From: Ceratopteris richardii
Lineage: Eukaryota > Streptophyta > Polypodiopsida > Polypodiales > Pteridaceae
Length of the DNA: 64,000 nucleotides
Direction: 5' to 3'
Assembly (NCBI GenBank): GCA_020310875.1
Contig: CM035406.1
Span: 87,295,664-87,359,663 of the forward strand
Made by a program: the position numbers and the translations under genes. Positions 51,966 to 63,574 of the stretch are shown here, one piece after another. Within the stretch, counting starts at the first letter, position 1, and each line of letters opens with the position of its first letter. The notes beneath the pieces are model-generated. The model made no database searches and was not told where the DNA came from. It saw only the letters and a list, made by a program, of their open reading frames with translations.

Positions 51966-52381
51966 CAGAAGGTTTTAATGTGGTTGTGTTTGATCTAGCA
52001 GGTGAAGAAACATGAGGGCGTGGATACAAGTGGAGGCGCATAAATAAATAAATTCGAAGACTAAATCAAAGACTTATAGAATAGTTATATTTAGGTTTAT
52101 CTTGTTGTAAAAGTAGTGGTTCTCTTTACAAAGTGATGCCTTTTATAAATAAAGTAGTTTTTCCTAAAAGACGCTTCTAAAAGCGACGGCCCTCATGTAA
52201 CTTCTATTTTCAGGACGTAATAGAAATAAACCTATAAATACATGTACTTTGAGAGACCCGTCCATCAAAGTACACGGGGGGAGATTGCACCCAACATCGC
52301 GTCGATTGTTTCTTTGTTTCTGATTCCTATTTCATCTTCTTTCTGCCTCTGTGTGTGCGTGCACTGAGGGACCTGATAACA
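51966..52381 (+). mobile_element. Truncated Copia-type 5' LTR end
   Basis: A promoter-like CCTATAAATA (52231-52240) lies about 150 bp before CTGATAACA (end near 52381), followed by a primer site. The left LTR border was not found. A short repeat GTCGACTAAGGC-type (52577-52610) lies in the leader or gag start beyond it. Confidence 0.55.
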
Positions 52382-52395
52382 GTGGTATTAGAGCC
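52382..52395 (+). promoter_or_regulatory. Primer-binding site variant
   Basis: GTGGTATTAGAGCC contains TGGTATTAGAGC, a one-base variant of the tRNA-Met primer site, directly after an LTR-like end. Confidence 0.7.
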
Positions 52396-52717
52396 TGACA
52401 CATATCACTCCGGAGGGATTTGTTTGCATTCTCTGTTCGTGATCCGCGTTCGCTTCCGCTTCGGCTTCGGCTTCTGCTTTTGCTTCTGTCTCTGTCTCTG
52501 TTCCAGTTCTAGAACGAGAGCCTACATTTACACCTATTTTTACACTTACGTTTACTCCGTTGGCTTACTCCAAGGCGTCGACTAAGGCGTTGACTAAGGC
52601 ATCGACTAAGGCAAAGAACTTAGGCAATACATTGGCACCCAAGGCTCCCTTGGTGACTGTTGGCAGCCGTTGGCTACACGTGAGGCAATTTTAATTTTGA
52701 GTGGCAATAGAGAGTTT

Positions 52718-52800
52718 TAGATTCCCTAAGGTAGGAGGATTTGAACCCACAACTTCCTACTTACAAGGGAAGTACTTTAACCACTACTCCATCTCTTGGA
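52718..52800 (-). repeat. tRNA-derived SINE-like or tRNA-pseudogene sequence
   Basis: The minus strand has an A-box-like GGAGTAGTGGTTAAAG (52775-52790) and a B box GGGTTCAAATCC (52737-52748) at tRNA spacing, with GTAAG in the anticodon-loop region. Arms pair imperfectly. It is not the same family as 46741-46930. Confidence 0.6.
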
Positions 52801-53018
52801 GTTATAACTCTATCTCCCTTTTGTCATATTTACATCAACTTTCACCTCTGTCTTCCTTTTACAATTCCCAAGTTGAGCTCACACATGTGGAAGCGCCCGT
52901 CGATTTTCCTAGGGGAGTGCATCATAAAAAAGGGCATAACTTTCACTATATAACTCAGATTTTAGCATATAATATATCGTTAGAAAACTCTCAGAACAAG
53001 CTTTTTACCTAACCTATT

Positions 53019-54239
53019 GTCAGGGGAGCACTAGATTGTGCTTTTCGACTACAGTAGAAAAGATTTCGGAATTATACTTTCGATTACAAGAATACCCACG
53101 TAGGGAAAATGATACAAGAATACATAACTGATACAATATGTTCCACAACCCGAGATCGATAGGTATGGAAAATTGGACTAGAGATGATACAGGAGATCCC
53201 ACAACCCGGGATCGTAAGTATGGAACAAGATATCTAGATTACAAGAATTCCCTTCAGGGATATGAACTAGATTAGATACAAAATAACTAGAAAGGATCTC
53301 GTCCTACAAGATTACAATAGGACAAGAAAGAATGTTCAGGATACAAGACTAGACAAGACTAGAGCAAGAGACAAGACTAGAAATTGAACTGGAACTTGAA
53401 AGTACTTACTTGGTGATCAGGATCCCTTGAGCTCCCAAGAATGACATCCACAAGACTGATTATGAATGTGGCCAACCCATACTTTTATAGGTTTTCAAGG
53501 GCGGTTGCAATTTGATGATGTCATCGATGACATCATCAACTAGAAACAAGATCTTGAGTGTCAGAATTCAGTAAATAGGTAGTCGATCTTGGGGTTTTGG
53601 CACATTCCAGATGCAATGGTAGCATTAGTTTCTCCAAAATCTTAAACAAACATGAGATATAGGAAATTGAAATAGAATCTAAGGTTTAAAATGGTTTTCT
53701 TTGTGTCCATGATATCACCTCCCCCTCAAGCAACGAGCTCCACGAGGAGCGGCCATGTTCTCTAGCTTGGGTTTCATTGGATTCTTTTTATGAAATTCTC
53801 GAACCTTGATTTTTGCTCTCAAAAGATTTTCTGTAAGTTCCATAGTACGATCATGCTTCACGCATGGATTGCAAGAGATATTTGACTTCAAGATTGAGGC
53901 CACTTCAAAATTGATTAACCACGTAGTCTTCTTGATATGTAGTTCCACAAAACAACATCTTGATATTTAAGCCATAACTTGAAACTAATCGATCATCTTG
54001 TCATAGCAATCTTTTCATCTCTTGGACATGTTTGATCAAGTCCTTTATGGTAGATTGAATCTCCTTGCATAGGGAATCCATGGTGCCTGGTCTTGATGAG
54101 GATAGTCTTGCCAAAATGTCAGGGGATCACTAGATTGTGCTCTCTGACTATACCAAACAAGATTTTGGAAATACACTTATGATTACAAGAACACCCACGA
54201 AGGGAAAATGATACAAGAAGATGTAGCCAATACAATGAA
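53019..54239 (-). mobile_element. Gypsy chromovirus deletion derivative L
   Basis: Minus-strand order: 5' LTR piece (54118-54239, ending TGACA), a gag start (ATGGATTCCC near 54082), a chromodomain tail (53715-53948), a purine tract (rev. of cctccccctcaag, 53718-53730), and a 3' LTR (53019-53714). It belongs to the same family as 56060-57545. Everything from gag middle to the end of integrase is missing. The 5' LTR is cut at about 54239 next to the element F LTR, so no TSD can be seen. Confidence 0.8.
53715..53948 (-). pseudogene. Chromodomain tail of derivative L
   Basis: The minus-strand C-terminus reads RTMELTENLLRAKIKVREF and NPMKPKLENMAAPRG, ending RGR and stop. It aligns with the better preserved copy at 56723-57001. 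The N-terminal half of the chromodomain is not recognisable, and the cage Trp of RTWEP is Met here, so methyl-lysine binding would be lost. Confidence 0.78.
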
Positions 54240-54678
54240 GTGATTCGACGGCGATGCACCACAGTGCGCTCTTCTTCTTGCAAGCTCCAGAATGATATCC
54301 TCGAAGTAGAAAACCAAGCTCTTGAGTCCGCGCACGAAGCTCCGCATAGAGACTGGAAACACATAGAAAACACAGTACACAGGGAGCATGAAGATAGACT
54401 TCTTTGGTCTTACAAATGCGATCGAACTTATAGTCTGTGACTGACCAGACCACTATATGTTTTATTAAAGAACATATACAAGGAAATGTCCGGTGGCCAT
54501 TTGGTCTTTCACATGGACACTAACGGTAACAATCTCCCACTAAAGGCCAACATGGCCAAAGTAACTCTGGGAGAAAAATAAAGAATGATAAAGAATACCT
54601 GAGTGTAAGTATACAAACTATATCTCCAACTTGATGGGCATGTTACACAGTATACAAGTGACTGTGTATGATCAAGAA

Positions 54679-56049
54679 TCAAGTAACCCCCATCAAGTGA
54701 CAATAGTGTCGAAAGCTATCCTGTGGTAGAGCTTTAGTCAAAGCATCTACAACATTATCTCGAGTGTAAACCTTCTCAAGAATAATGCGCTCAGTGGCTA
54801 AGCAATCTCTAATGAAGTGATACATCACCTCAATGTGCTTGGTCTTTGCATGATAGACCGGATTCTTAGCTAAAGCAATGGCACTCTGACTATCACTGAG
54901 CAAGCGAGGTGCATGCTGAGGTAAAACCATATCACAAGCAAGACAAGAAAGCCACAATGCTTTCTTACATGCCTCACTTGTTGCAACATACTCTACTTCT
55001 GTGGTGGAAACAACTCTACATTCTTGAAGACGAGATCTCCAAGAGATAGCACCTCCAACAAAATGAAAAATGTACCTTGATGTAGACTTACGATTGTCTA
55101 CACAACCAGCATAATCAAAATTTGTGTAACCAATAATAGATGCTTTCCCTCTACCTAAGCATAGACACTTGTCCTTCGTGCCACTCAGATATCTCAAAAT
55201 CATCTTGACCACTTCCCAATGTTTCTTGCCAGGATGAGACATATATCTGCTCACAACTCCCATTGCAAATGCAATGTCTGGTCTCGTAGCTACCATAGCA
55301 TACATGAGACTACCAACAACAAACTAATAGGGAATTTTGGTCATGAATTCCTTTTCCTCATCTGATTTGGGGCAATCATCCTTGCTCAATTTCACATATG
55401 TGGGTAAAGGTGTACTCAATGCCTTTCCACCCTGCATATTGAACAGGTGAAGTACTTTGGATATGTACTCACTTTGAGACAAGTATATGCATCTTTTACT
55501 CCTATCACGAGTAATGCGCATGCCAAGAATATGTTTGGCATCCCCCAAATCCTTCATATTAAATGTCTGACTCAATTTCTTTTTGAGAACTAACAAATCA
55601 TAAGAGGACTTCCCAGCAATCAACATATCATCGACATAAAGTATCAAGCATATCAATCTGCCATCTGAGCATCCCTCTGGTTGTTCCATATAGATCTCAT
55701 CTGTAAGATCTCCATGCAAGAAAGCAGTTTTCACATCCATTTGGATTAGCTCTAAGTCCTTCATTGCAACTAATCCAAGCAACATGCACAGGGTAGTCAT
55801 CTTGACCATTGGAGAGAAGATTTCCTCGAAATCAACACCATGTTGTTGCTTAAAATCCTTTGCAATGAGTCGTGCTTTATATTTTGGAGAAGCACTATCT
55901 GATGTGAATTTCAGCTTATATACCCATTTACATGGTAAAGCTTTCTTGCCCTTTGGCAAAGTTACTAAATCCCAAGTACCATTCTTGTGAATAGAATCCA
56001 ACTCACTCTTCATGGCACGCTCCCACTTGACATGATCCTCTGTCTGCAT
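54679..56049 (-). pseudogene. Element F reverse transcriptase and RNase H
   Basis: One frame with a single TAG (55322). RT: WERAMKSELDSIHKNGTWDL, KWVYKLKFTSDS, YKARLIAKDFKQQHGVDFEE, QMDVKTAFLHGDLTDEIYME. Then an in-frame deletion of about 40 residues removes the LKKSLYGLKQ-type block, and ILYVDDMLIAG follows with intact YVDD. RNase H: YTNFDYAGCVDNRKSTSR, GGAISWRSRLQECRVVSTTE, LLSDSQSAIALAKNPVYHAK, KHIEVMYHFIRD, ending MGVT and stop. The first RNase H acid position reads N in YTNFDYAG (usual TDSDYAG), with the later Asp kept. It is one of the best preserved frames here. Confidence 0.92.
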
Positions 56050-56059
56050 AGCATCTTTG

Positions 56060-57545
56060 TGTCATGGACAAAGGAAACCATCCTGAATCTGAGATTCCAT
56101 GTGAATCATATATCTTATGATTGGTTCAGACCTTGGGGAAACTAATGCTTCCATTGTGTTCGAAATGTGCCAAAACCCTAAGATCAATTGTCTTCTTGCT
56201 TGATTCTGACGTCCAGAGACCATGCTTCAAATTGATGACATCATCAATGATATCATCAATTCGTAACTGCCCTAGAAGCACCCTTGAAAATCCTATATAA
56301 GGAGGGGTTGGCCACATTCATAATCAGTCTTGTGGATACCAGTCTTGGGAGCTCAAGGAGTCGTGACCACCAAGTAAGTACTCTCCAAGTTCCAGTTCCT
56401 GTTCTTGTCTTGTTCCTTGTTCCAGTCTTGTGTAGTCTTGTATCCTCGACATCTAGTCTTGTCCTCTTGTAATCTCGTAGTACGAGATCTTGTCGATTTC
56501 TTTCTTGTATCTCGTTTATATCCCTGAAGGGAATTCTTGTAATCCAGAGATCTTGTTCCATACTTATGATCCTGGGTTGTGGGATCTCCTGTATCATCTC
56601 TAGTCGAGTTGTTCATACCTATCAGTCTCGGTTTGTGGGAAATCTTGTATCAATCACGTATTCTTGTATCAGAAGTGTATTTCTGAAATCTTGTCTACTG
56701 TATTCAGATAGCACAATCTAGTGTGAGGGGGGAGAGACCTGTTCCTTCACCACCTATCGAGATTGATGATCATGAAGAATTTGAAGTCGAGCATGTCCTA
56801 GATTCTAGAATATCTCGAGGAAGATTGGAATACCTTATTCATTGGAAAGGGTATGACATCAATGATCGTACTTGGGAACCTGTAGAAAACCTTCAGAGAG
56901 CACCAATCAAGTTTCGAGAATTCCATAAGAGAAATCCAATGAAGCCGAGACCAGAGAACATGATCGCTCCTCGTGGAACTCGTCGCTTGAGGGGGAGGTA
57001 ATATCATGGACAAAGGAAACCATCCTGAATCTCAAATTCCATGTGAATCCTATATCTCATGATTGGTTCAGTCTTTGGGGAAACTAATGCTTCCATTGTG
57101 TTCGGAACGTGCCAAAACCCTAAGATCGACTGTCTTCTTTCTTGATTCTGACATCCAGAGACCATGCTTCAAATTGATGACATCATCGATGGCATCATCA
57201 ATTCGTAACCGCATCCGCCCTTGAAAAACCTATATAAGGAGGGTTTGGCCAGATTCATAATCAATCTTGGGGATACCAGTCTTGGGAGCTCAAGGAGTCA
57301 TGACCACCAAGCAAGTACTCTCCAAGTTCCAGTTCCTGTTCTTGTCTTGTTCCTTGTTCCAGTCTTGTGTAGTCTTGTATCCTGGACATCTAGTCTTGTC
57401 CTCTTGTAATCTCGTAGTACGAGATCTTGTTGAGTCCTTTCTTGTATCTAGCCCATTTCCGAGAGGGGTGTTCTTTTAATCATCAGTGTATTTCCAAAAT
57501 CTTGTCTAGTGAGGTCAGAGAGCACGATCTAGTGCTCCCTTGACA
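56060..57545 (+). mobile_element. Mini-chromovirus: LTR, chromodomain, LTR; TSD CTTTG
   Basis: This 1,486-bp unit is flanked by CTTTG (56055-56059 and 57546-57550) and splits element F. LTR 1 (56060 to about 56723) starts TGTCATGG. LTR 2 (about 57002-57545) starts TATCATGG and ends CCCTTGACA. Between them lies only the C-terminal end of a Gypsy integrase with its chromodomain, then the purine tract cttgagggggagg (56987-56999). LTR 1 lacks its last bases (the CTCCCCTGACA end), which marks the deletion joint. The promoter word CTATATAAGG occurs in both LTRs (56293 and 57230). Confidence 0.92.
56723..57001 (+). CDS. Chromodomain fragment of Gypsy integrase
   Basis: 92 codons open to a TAA that overlaps the LTR 2 border. 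Chromodomains at the end of chromovirus integrases bind modified histone H3 and steer insertion into heterochromatin. The domain reads [40 protein letters not shown]. Aromatic-cage candidates (F of EEF, W of HWKGY, W of RTWEP) are present. The frame has no ATG at its left end, because it is fused to LTR 1 by the deletion (upstream codons inside LTR 1 are open for a while). It may be transcribed from LTR 1, but a protein is not assured. Confidence 0.82.
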   Translation: MRGERPVPSPPIEIDDHEEFEVEHVLDSRISRGRLEYLIHWKGYDINDRTWEPVENLQRAPIKFREFHKRNPMKPRPENMIAPRGTRRLRGR

Positions 57546-57641
57546 CTTTGTAGCAAGAAGTCTTACCGGCATCTGTTAGCATAACAAAATCTAAACCTAG
57601 AACATATATGTCAGGTGGATGTGAGACACATGCAGAACGTC

Positions 57642-58229
57642 TCAATGTTTGCTGAATAGGAATATATGTAGACTGATCTGAATGGATAGTCTCTTGAACA
57701 TCCCTATCTGCAATATTTTATGCATGCTAATAGGAGGACTAGTATCCTCAAACACCACTCTTCTCACTTCAACCTCCTTAATGGGCTGTTTATGCATTTT
57801 AGACTCATTATAAATGACATCACTACTTCTGATCATTGACCGTGTTTCAGGATCCCATAAGCAATATCCAAATTGTCCTTCTCGACCATATCCAAGAAAA
57901 ATGCATTTCTTTGACTTATGGTCCAACTTTTGTCTAAGATTCTTGGGTATATGAACATATGCTTCACACCCAAAAACTCGAAGATGATCATAATATGGTG
58001 GCTTCCTTGTCCATAACTCTTGTGCCACTTTCAGACCTTTGGCAGTACTAGGTGAAAGGTTAATCACATGAACTGCAGTCAATACTGCTTCTGCCCAAAA
58101 ACCTTGTGAGAGGTTTGCATGATGCAACATAGAGACTACTCTATCTTGAATAGTTATATTCATCCTCTCAGCTACACCATTTTGTACTGGGGTATAAGGA
58201 GCTGTAAACTCTCTACGAATCCCTCTAGA
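57642..58229 (-). pseudogene. Element F integrase C-terminal part
   Basis: It continues the frame of 58230-59576 after a single TAG. It reads RGIRREFTAPYTPVQNGVAE with the catalytic Glu, then SMLHHANLSQGFWAEAVLTA, LRVFGCEAYVHIPKNLRQKL, KKCIFLGYGREGQFGYCLWD. The frame decays after about 57720, where a linker to RT should run. The chromovirus insertion lies about 90 bp further on. Confidence 0.9.
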
Positions 58230-59576
58230 CTAACAAAAAAGGTTGAATTCATGTGAGGTATACTCACCCCCATTATCTAAACGTAAAGCCTTAAGCTTAG
58301 TTCCTTTTTCAGTCTCAACTGAAGCAAGCCATTTTCTGAAAGTAGGGAATACCTCATCCTTTGATTTGATAGGATATACCCAGAATTTTCTAGTAGCATC
58401 ATCTATGAAAGTGACAAAGTAAAGAGAACCACCTAAGGACCTAGTAGGCATAAGACCACACAAATCTGTATGAATGAGATCTAAAGGCTGAATTGAAGAG
58501 TCAATGTGCGTACTATGCACATTTCTGGTTTGCTTTCCATATTGACAGTGCTCACAAAGTGAAAAATCAGAGAAAGATAACACAGGTAAGTAGCCAGAAC
58601 AAGAAAGATTTTTGATTCCACCACGAGATATATGGCCCAAACGACCATGCCAAATACAAGCCATAGGGTATTCAGTAACAGCTAACAAGTGTGCTTTCTC
58701 TGATATAAATAAAGGATAAAGTGAGCCAACTTTGCTTCCTTTTGCAATAATCATATTTCCCTTTGATATACAAAAGGACTGAGCATAGAAGACCACCTTG
58801 TAACCAAGGTCATCAAGTTGACCAATTGACATCAAACTGCATGATAACTCAGGTACATGGCATACATTATGCATAGTAAATTTTGAACCATCAATGAACC
58901 GCACAACCACATCTCCAATCCCCACAACATCACACTGGTAAGAGTCACCAAGTCTCATGGTACCAAGAGACTTTGCTACATAATTTGGGAACCATTCTCT
59001 ATGTGGTGTCACATGGAAAGAAGCACCATAATTTAGCAGCCACGTATGGGAAAGAGAATCAGCCATAAGCACCTTAGTTGGCATAGTACTGTCAAGTGTC
59101 AACACATCAGCATCATCAGAAATAGAATTAATTTCTTCAATCTTCACAGTCGAAGTAGATGGTGCAGGTAACTGTTTAACATGCCCATCAACATTCTGTT
59201 CTTTACCTTTAGCATTCTTTAATGCATAACACTCTTTCTTCATGTGTCCTTTCTTATGACAATAATGACATTCGATATCCCTCTTCCTTGATTTACTTCT
59301 ACTCTTATTCCGTTGACCATTCTTTTCCTTGTTCTTGCTCCTGCCACGTTGTTGATTCTTTCCTTGGTAAGAATAATGAACATTATATGCATCTCCACTC
59401 TGAGTGCCAACCATAGATTTTCTACGAATATTCTCACTCAAGAGTGCTCCACATATGTCATCATAGACGAGTTTACCACCAGGTGCACTGTTGCTAATAG
59501 CTGTGCAAAACGTTTCCCATGATGATGGCAGGGTGCATAATAGCAATACTGCTTTCATTTCATTATCCATATCCAT
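58230..59576 (-). pseudogene. Element F gag middle, protease and integrase N-terminal part
   Basis: 448 codons without a stop. Gag C-terminal half: LLCTLPSSWETFCTAISNSA, a basic Arg/Lys/Ser linker and a complete zinc knuckle CHYCHKKGHMKKEC. The protease motif reads LLNYGASFHVT, where LLDSGASFHVT is usual, so the catalytic Asp is Asn. Integrase: WHGRLGHISRGGIKNL and LCEHCQYGKQ (HHCC complete), HTDLCGLMPT (first Asp), TFIDDATRKFWVYPIKSKDE, LRLDNGGEYTSHEF (second Asp). It ends at a TAG. Upstream gag is in another frame. Confidence 0.92.
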
Positions 59577-59656
59577 TTTCTGAGCCTATAACTAGGAAAA
59601 TATAACATCAAACTCATTTAGATGAGCAGCAACACTCTGTGTCCTTCATATGAAGG

Positions 59657-60049
59657 TCATATAATTTTCTCATCATATATATTTGATGCCATCTCTTTTT
59701 CATATGAATTGCATAACTTCTTCCAAAGCTCCTCTGCACATTCACAATCTAATACTGTAAAGTAAACATTATCTGCCAGGTGCAAGCGAATGGTAGACTT
59801 GGCCATTTCATCTAACTCATCCCAATAATCTTCATCCATGTTAGCAGGCTTCTTTGAAATCCCACTTACTGGCTTCCATTGCCTCCTTTGAATCAGCACA
59901 TCTTTAATTTGATTCTTCCATAGAGCAAAGTTTGTGCCATCAAAATTTTGGATCTCAAAATGATCTTTTCCCTGCAAGTTATAGCTCCTCCTCAGAACAC
60001 TAGCACTAGACCCTGATCCATCGGATGTGCCTGAGAGCTTTGATGCCAT
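59657..60049 (-). pseudogene. Element F gag N-terminal part
   Basis: ATG at 60049 opens 130 codons: MASKLSGTSDGSGSSASVL, FEIQNFDGTNFALWKNQIKD, VLDCECAEELWKKLCNSYEK. This is a standard Copia gag start. The start codon overlaps a degenerate primer site (ATGGCATCAAAGC against TGGTATCAGAGC). A frame change between 59657 and 59577 separates it from the next block. Confidence 0.9.
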
Positions 60050-60344
60050 GATAGTAGAGAACTCAATAGAATGATAATGGAGTTAGAAGAGTCCGAACAC
60101 CAACGAATAAGTTTATCAAGGAGTAAATCGACCATTGTAAGGTTGATAAAATGAGAAATTTGAAAAAATTTTGCTAGAGTATCCTTTGCAAAATGAGTGT
60201 ATGACTAGTGTCAAAATATCATAAAACTGCAAGTACTGGCATGTTTTTCTACATAGTGAATCACTGACTCCACTGCATATAATCAGTTACCCAATAGAAG
60301 CCAACTAGGCTTATCGAGCACCTACGAACAACTATCATACAGAG

Positions 60345-61448
60345 GTGGGAATCCAAGCTAAGCTTCACACCCTACGACCACTTTATGTTAAACCTACATT
60401 TCCTATGAAGCGTACTTTTAATGCCCCATCTTACCATAGTTTTTCTCGTCCTCCACAATCCAAGTACTCAACTCCACCTGTTGCTTCATCTCTCCAACCA
60501 ACCAAACCATCTACCCTTCAAACTTCAATGGTGGATGCCCAACAGAAGCGACCACGAATCACTTGCTGGAATTGTGGTAAACCTGGACATACAAAAATAA
60601 GGTGCAGATTGCGACCTCTTCACATGAAACCTGCTACAACTCAATTGCATAACATGGAGGTCCATAATGAAGAAATTCCTCCTGTTTGGATAGAGGAATC
60701 ATTGGAGAAGGACTTAAGTACCTTGGGTAACAATATCTCTCTACACTCTCTACTTTGCATGCAGGGTACAATAAATAACAAACTAGTTAAAATTCTACAT
60801 GACGATGGTAGTTCACATGACTTCATTTCACATTTATTAATACAAGAACTTAAATTACAAACGTTTCCTTCCTTGTATAAAGTGAAAGCTGCATTTCAAG
60901 GTAGTCGTTATAATGTAACATGAGAAGTGCAAGATGTTACAATTAGCATAGGCCCATATGTTGATTCACGGACATTTTTAATTGCACCTTTGCAATCTTA
61001 CGATGTTATACTAGGTATGCCTTTTCGTCACCATTATAACCCACGTATTGACTACCATACGCATACCTTTAACTTTGAATTCAAAGGTCAAATCATTACT
61101 TTGTCTGCACGACATGATTTCCAGCTGTTTCCATTGATTGGTCACACTCAAGTAAAGCATGCATTTAGGAAAGGATTCAACTCATGCAATGTTTTTGTCA
61201 ATGTCATCAATGATTATACTCATACACTTCATGATGCATATAAACCTTTCATGAGTACTTATGAGGATTGTTTTATGTCTGAGTATCCCTCTGAACTACC
61301 ACCATCTCGAGGATCCTTTGACCATAGCATAGACTTAGTCCCTGGTAGTTCTCCTCCTCATAAAGCACCTTATAGACATGGCCCACTACATCAAAAGGAA
61401 ATAGAAAATCAAGTAAAAGACCTACTACAAAAAAGAACTTATAAGGCC
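60345..61448 (+). pseudogene. Gypsy element M: gag end and protease
   Basis: The left end joins the element F LTR near 60340, so the 5' LTR and most of gag are missing. The frame reads a Pro/Ser-rich gag tail, a zinc knuckle CWNCGKPGHTKIRC (complete), then the retropepsin-like KILHDDGSSHDFISHLLIQE, where the usual D(S/T)G is DDG. It goes on past a TGA at 60921 with SYDVILGMPFRHHYNPRIDY. It ends in the linker to RT, with PPSRGSFDHSIDLVPGSSPP as in plant Ty3/Gypsy. A frame change lies near 61447. Confidence 0.9.
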
Positions 61449-62620
61449 TAGTTCTTCCCCATTTGGAGCACCAGTTCTCTTAGTAGAGAAGAAGAATAAA
61501 ACTTATCGAATGTGCATTGATTATAGAGCCCTTAACAAGATCACGATCAAGAATAGATACCTTATTCCTCGAATAGATGATCTCTTAGATAAGTTACAAG
61601 GAGCTTGTGTCTTTAGTAAAATTGATCTTAAATTGGGTTACTATCAAATTCGTATGAGACAAAGTGATATTTTTAAGACTGCATTTAGAACTCAAACTGG
61701 CCATTATGAATTCATGGTAATGCCCTTTGGAGTTACTAATGCCCCTGCTACATTTGCACGAATGATGAACAATATTTTTCTTGATTATCAAGCTTTTGTT
61801 CTTGTCTTCTTTGATTATATACTTGTTTACAGTAAGAATGATAGTGAACATGAAAAGCATCTTGAAACAGTTTTTCATTTGTTACGAGAGAACACACTTT
61901 ATGCTAATCCTGAAAAGAGTTACTTCTTTCAACGTAAGCAAGAATATTTAGGACAAATTATTTCAAGTGAAGGTGTGCATGTGGATCCGAAAAAAAAAAT
62001 TAGAGTTATAGTAGAATGGCCTACACCACAATTAGTCAATGATGTTCGTTCTTTTCTTGGGTTGGCTAGTTTTTATAGGAAGTTTGTTCAAAATTTTTCT
62101 TATTTAGCATTGCCTCTTACCTTGTTGTTGAATAAGAAAATAAAATTTGCATGGGGACTTACCCAACAACAGTCCTTTGACAAACTGAAACAAGCACTTT
62201 CACATGCACCTTTTTTCCAGTTACCTGACTTTTCACAACCCTTTCATGTCGTTACTGAAGCTAGTGGTTCAGGAACAGGTGCTATTTTAATGCAAAATGA
62301 CCATCCCATTGCATTCGAGAGTAGGAAGCTTAAACCCTTAGAGCAGAATTATAGTACGTATGATAAAGAATTGTTAGCAGTTGTGCATGCTCTACGAATT
62401 TGGAAACACTATCTTATGGGCTCTGAGGTCTTAATCAAAACTGATCAAACAGGCTATTAAGCATTTATTAAGTCAACCTTTAATTTCAGATAGGCATCTT
62501 AAATGGGCATCATTCATTCAAAATTTCCAACCCATGATACAATATCGGCCTGGTAAAGCTAATGTTGTAGCTGATGCTCTTAGCCGTTTTCCTTCGCATT
62601 CTGTTGTTTTGAATAATATT
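61449..62620 (+). pseudogene. Gypsy element M: reverse transcriptase and RNase H
   Basis: Ty3-type RT: SSSPFGAPVLLVEKKN, MCIDYRALNKITIKNRYLIP, FSKIDLKLGYYQIRM, FMVMPFGVTNAPATFARMMN. The catalytic motif reads VFFDYILVYS, where FFDDILVYS or YLDD is usual, so the second Asp is Tyr. Then FLGLASFYRKFVQNFSYLAL. RNase H starts VTEASGSGTGAIL (Asp to Glu) and has YSTYDKELLAVVHALRIWKH. A stop at 62458 and frame change follow, and then WASFIQNFQPMIQYRPGKAN with VVADALSRFPSHS. It is inactive as it stands. Confidence 0.93.
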
Positions 62621-62699
62621 TTTGCGCAAATTCATTCTTTTCAAGACATGGTTTTCGCTTATGCATCTGATATGTATTTTTCACGTGCATGGCATGACT

Positions 62700-63477
62700 T
62701 CAACAATGGTGCATCTTTATCTGATGAACATTATACATTTCATAATGGTTTTGTTTATTTTCAACATAGATTGTCTATCACCCACGCTTTTAAAGATTTT
62801 TTCATTAAAGAAATGCATGAACCATCTTACATGGGTCATAGAGGCATACAGAGCACCATTTTTTTTGCATAGATTTCTTCTTTTGGCCACACATGGAAAA
62901 AGATATTGCACATTATGTTTCTCAATGCATTGTATGTCAGCGTGTCAAACGTCATCATGGTAAACCATTTGGATGATTAATGCCACTTCCCATTCCAAAT
63001 GAACCATGGGAACAAATCTCTATGGATTTTATCACAGGTCTTTCCATCACTTCATTACATAATGGTATATTTTGGACAATAGTTGATAGGTTTAGTAAAT
63101 ATGCATATTTCATTCCATGTAGAAAAACTTTGACTGCACCTCAATCTGCCAAATTATTCATTAAATGCATTTTCCCACATCATGGATTTCCTAAAGTACT
63201 GTTGTCTGATCATGATGTTAGGTTTTGTAATCATTTTTGGGTTGCCTTATTTCAACATTTTGGTTCTAAAATAGATTTTAGCTCCGCATTTCATCCTGAA
63301 AGTAATGGACAGAGTAAGGCTACAAATAGTACTATTCTTGATTTATTGCGTTGTTATTCATTAGATAATCCTAATAACTGGGATGAAAAGTTGCCATTGC
63401 TTCAATTTGCTTACAATAACACAACACACACCACTAGAGGTCATGCACCTTTTGAAATTGTTTTTCGTAAAAAGTAA
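62700..63477 (+). pseudogene. Gypsy element M: integrase
   Basis: The zinc region is split over two frames: EMHEPSYMGHRGIQ, then AHYVSQCIVCQRVKRHHGKP (HHCC complete). After a stop (62977) the core reads PWEQISMDFITGLSI (first Asp), TIVDRFSKYAYFIPC, LLSDHDVRFCNHFW (second Asp) and AFHPESNGQSKATNSTILDL. The catalytic Glu (usual QSEVVNRTLE) is Lys here. It continues to FAYNNTTHTTRGHAPFEIVF and TAA at 63475. No chromodomain follows, although the C-terminal part may be deleted. Confidence 0.92.
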
Positions 63478-63574
63478 CAGCTCCATGAACATTTCCATGC
63501 ATGTGTTTTTACATGGCACATGCCCAATTTTTTTTATTCAGTGATGAAACATGTGACTGGCCATCCATGTTTAT

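Larger units (their letters stand above)
54240..60340 (-). mobile_element. Minus-strand Copia element F
   Basis: Order on the minus strand: 5' LTR end (60052-60340), gag, protease, integrase, RT, RNase H, purine tract (AGTGGGAG, rev. of 54535-54545) and 3' LTR start (TGTTACCG at 54534, running left to about 54240). The two LTR pieces do not resemble each other, as expected if one is a U3 piece and the other a U5 piece. A chromovirus derivative (56060-57545) splits the region between integrase and RT. F belongs to the same family as G. Confidence 0.88.
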
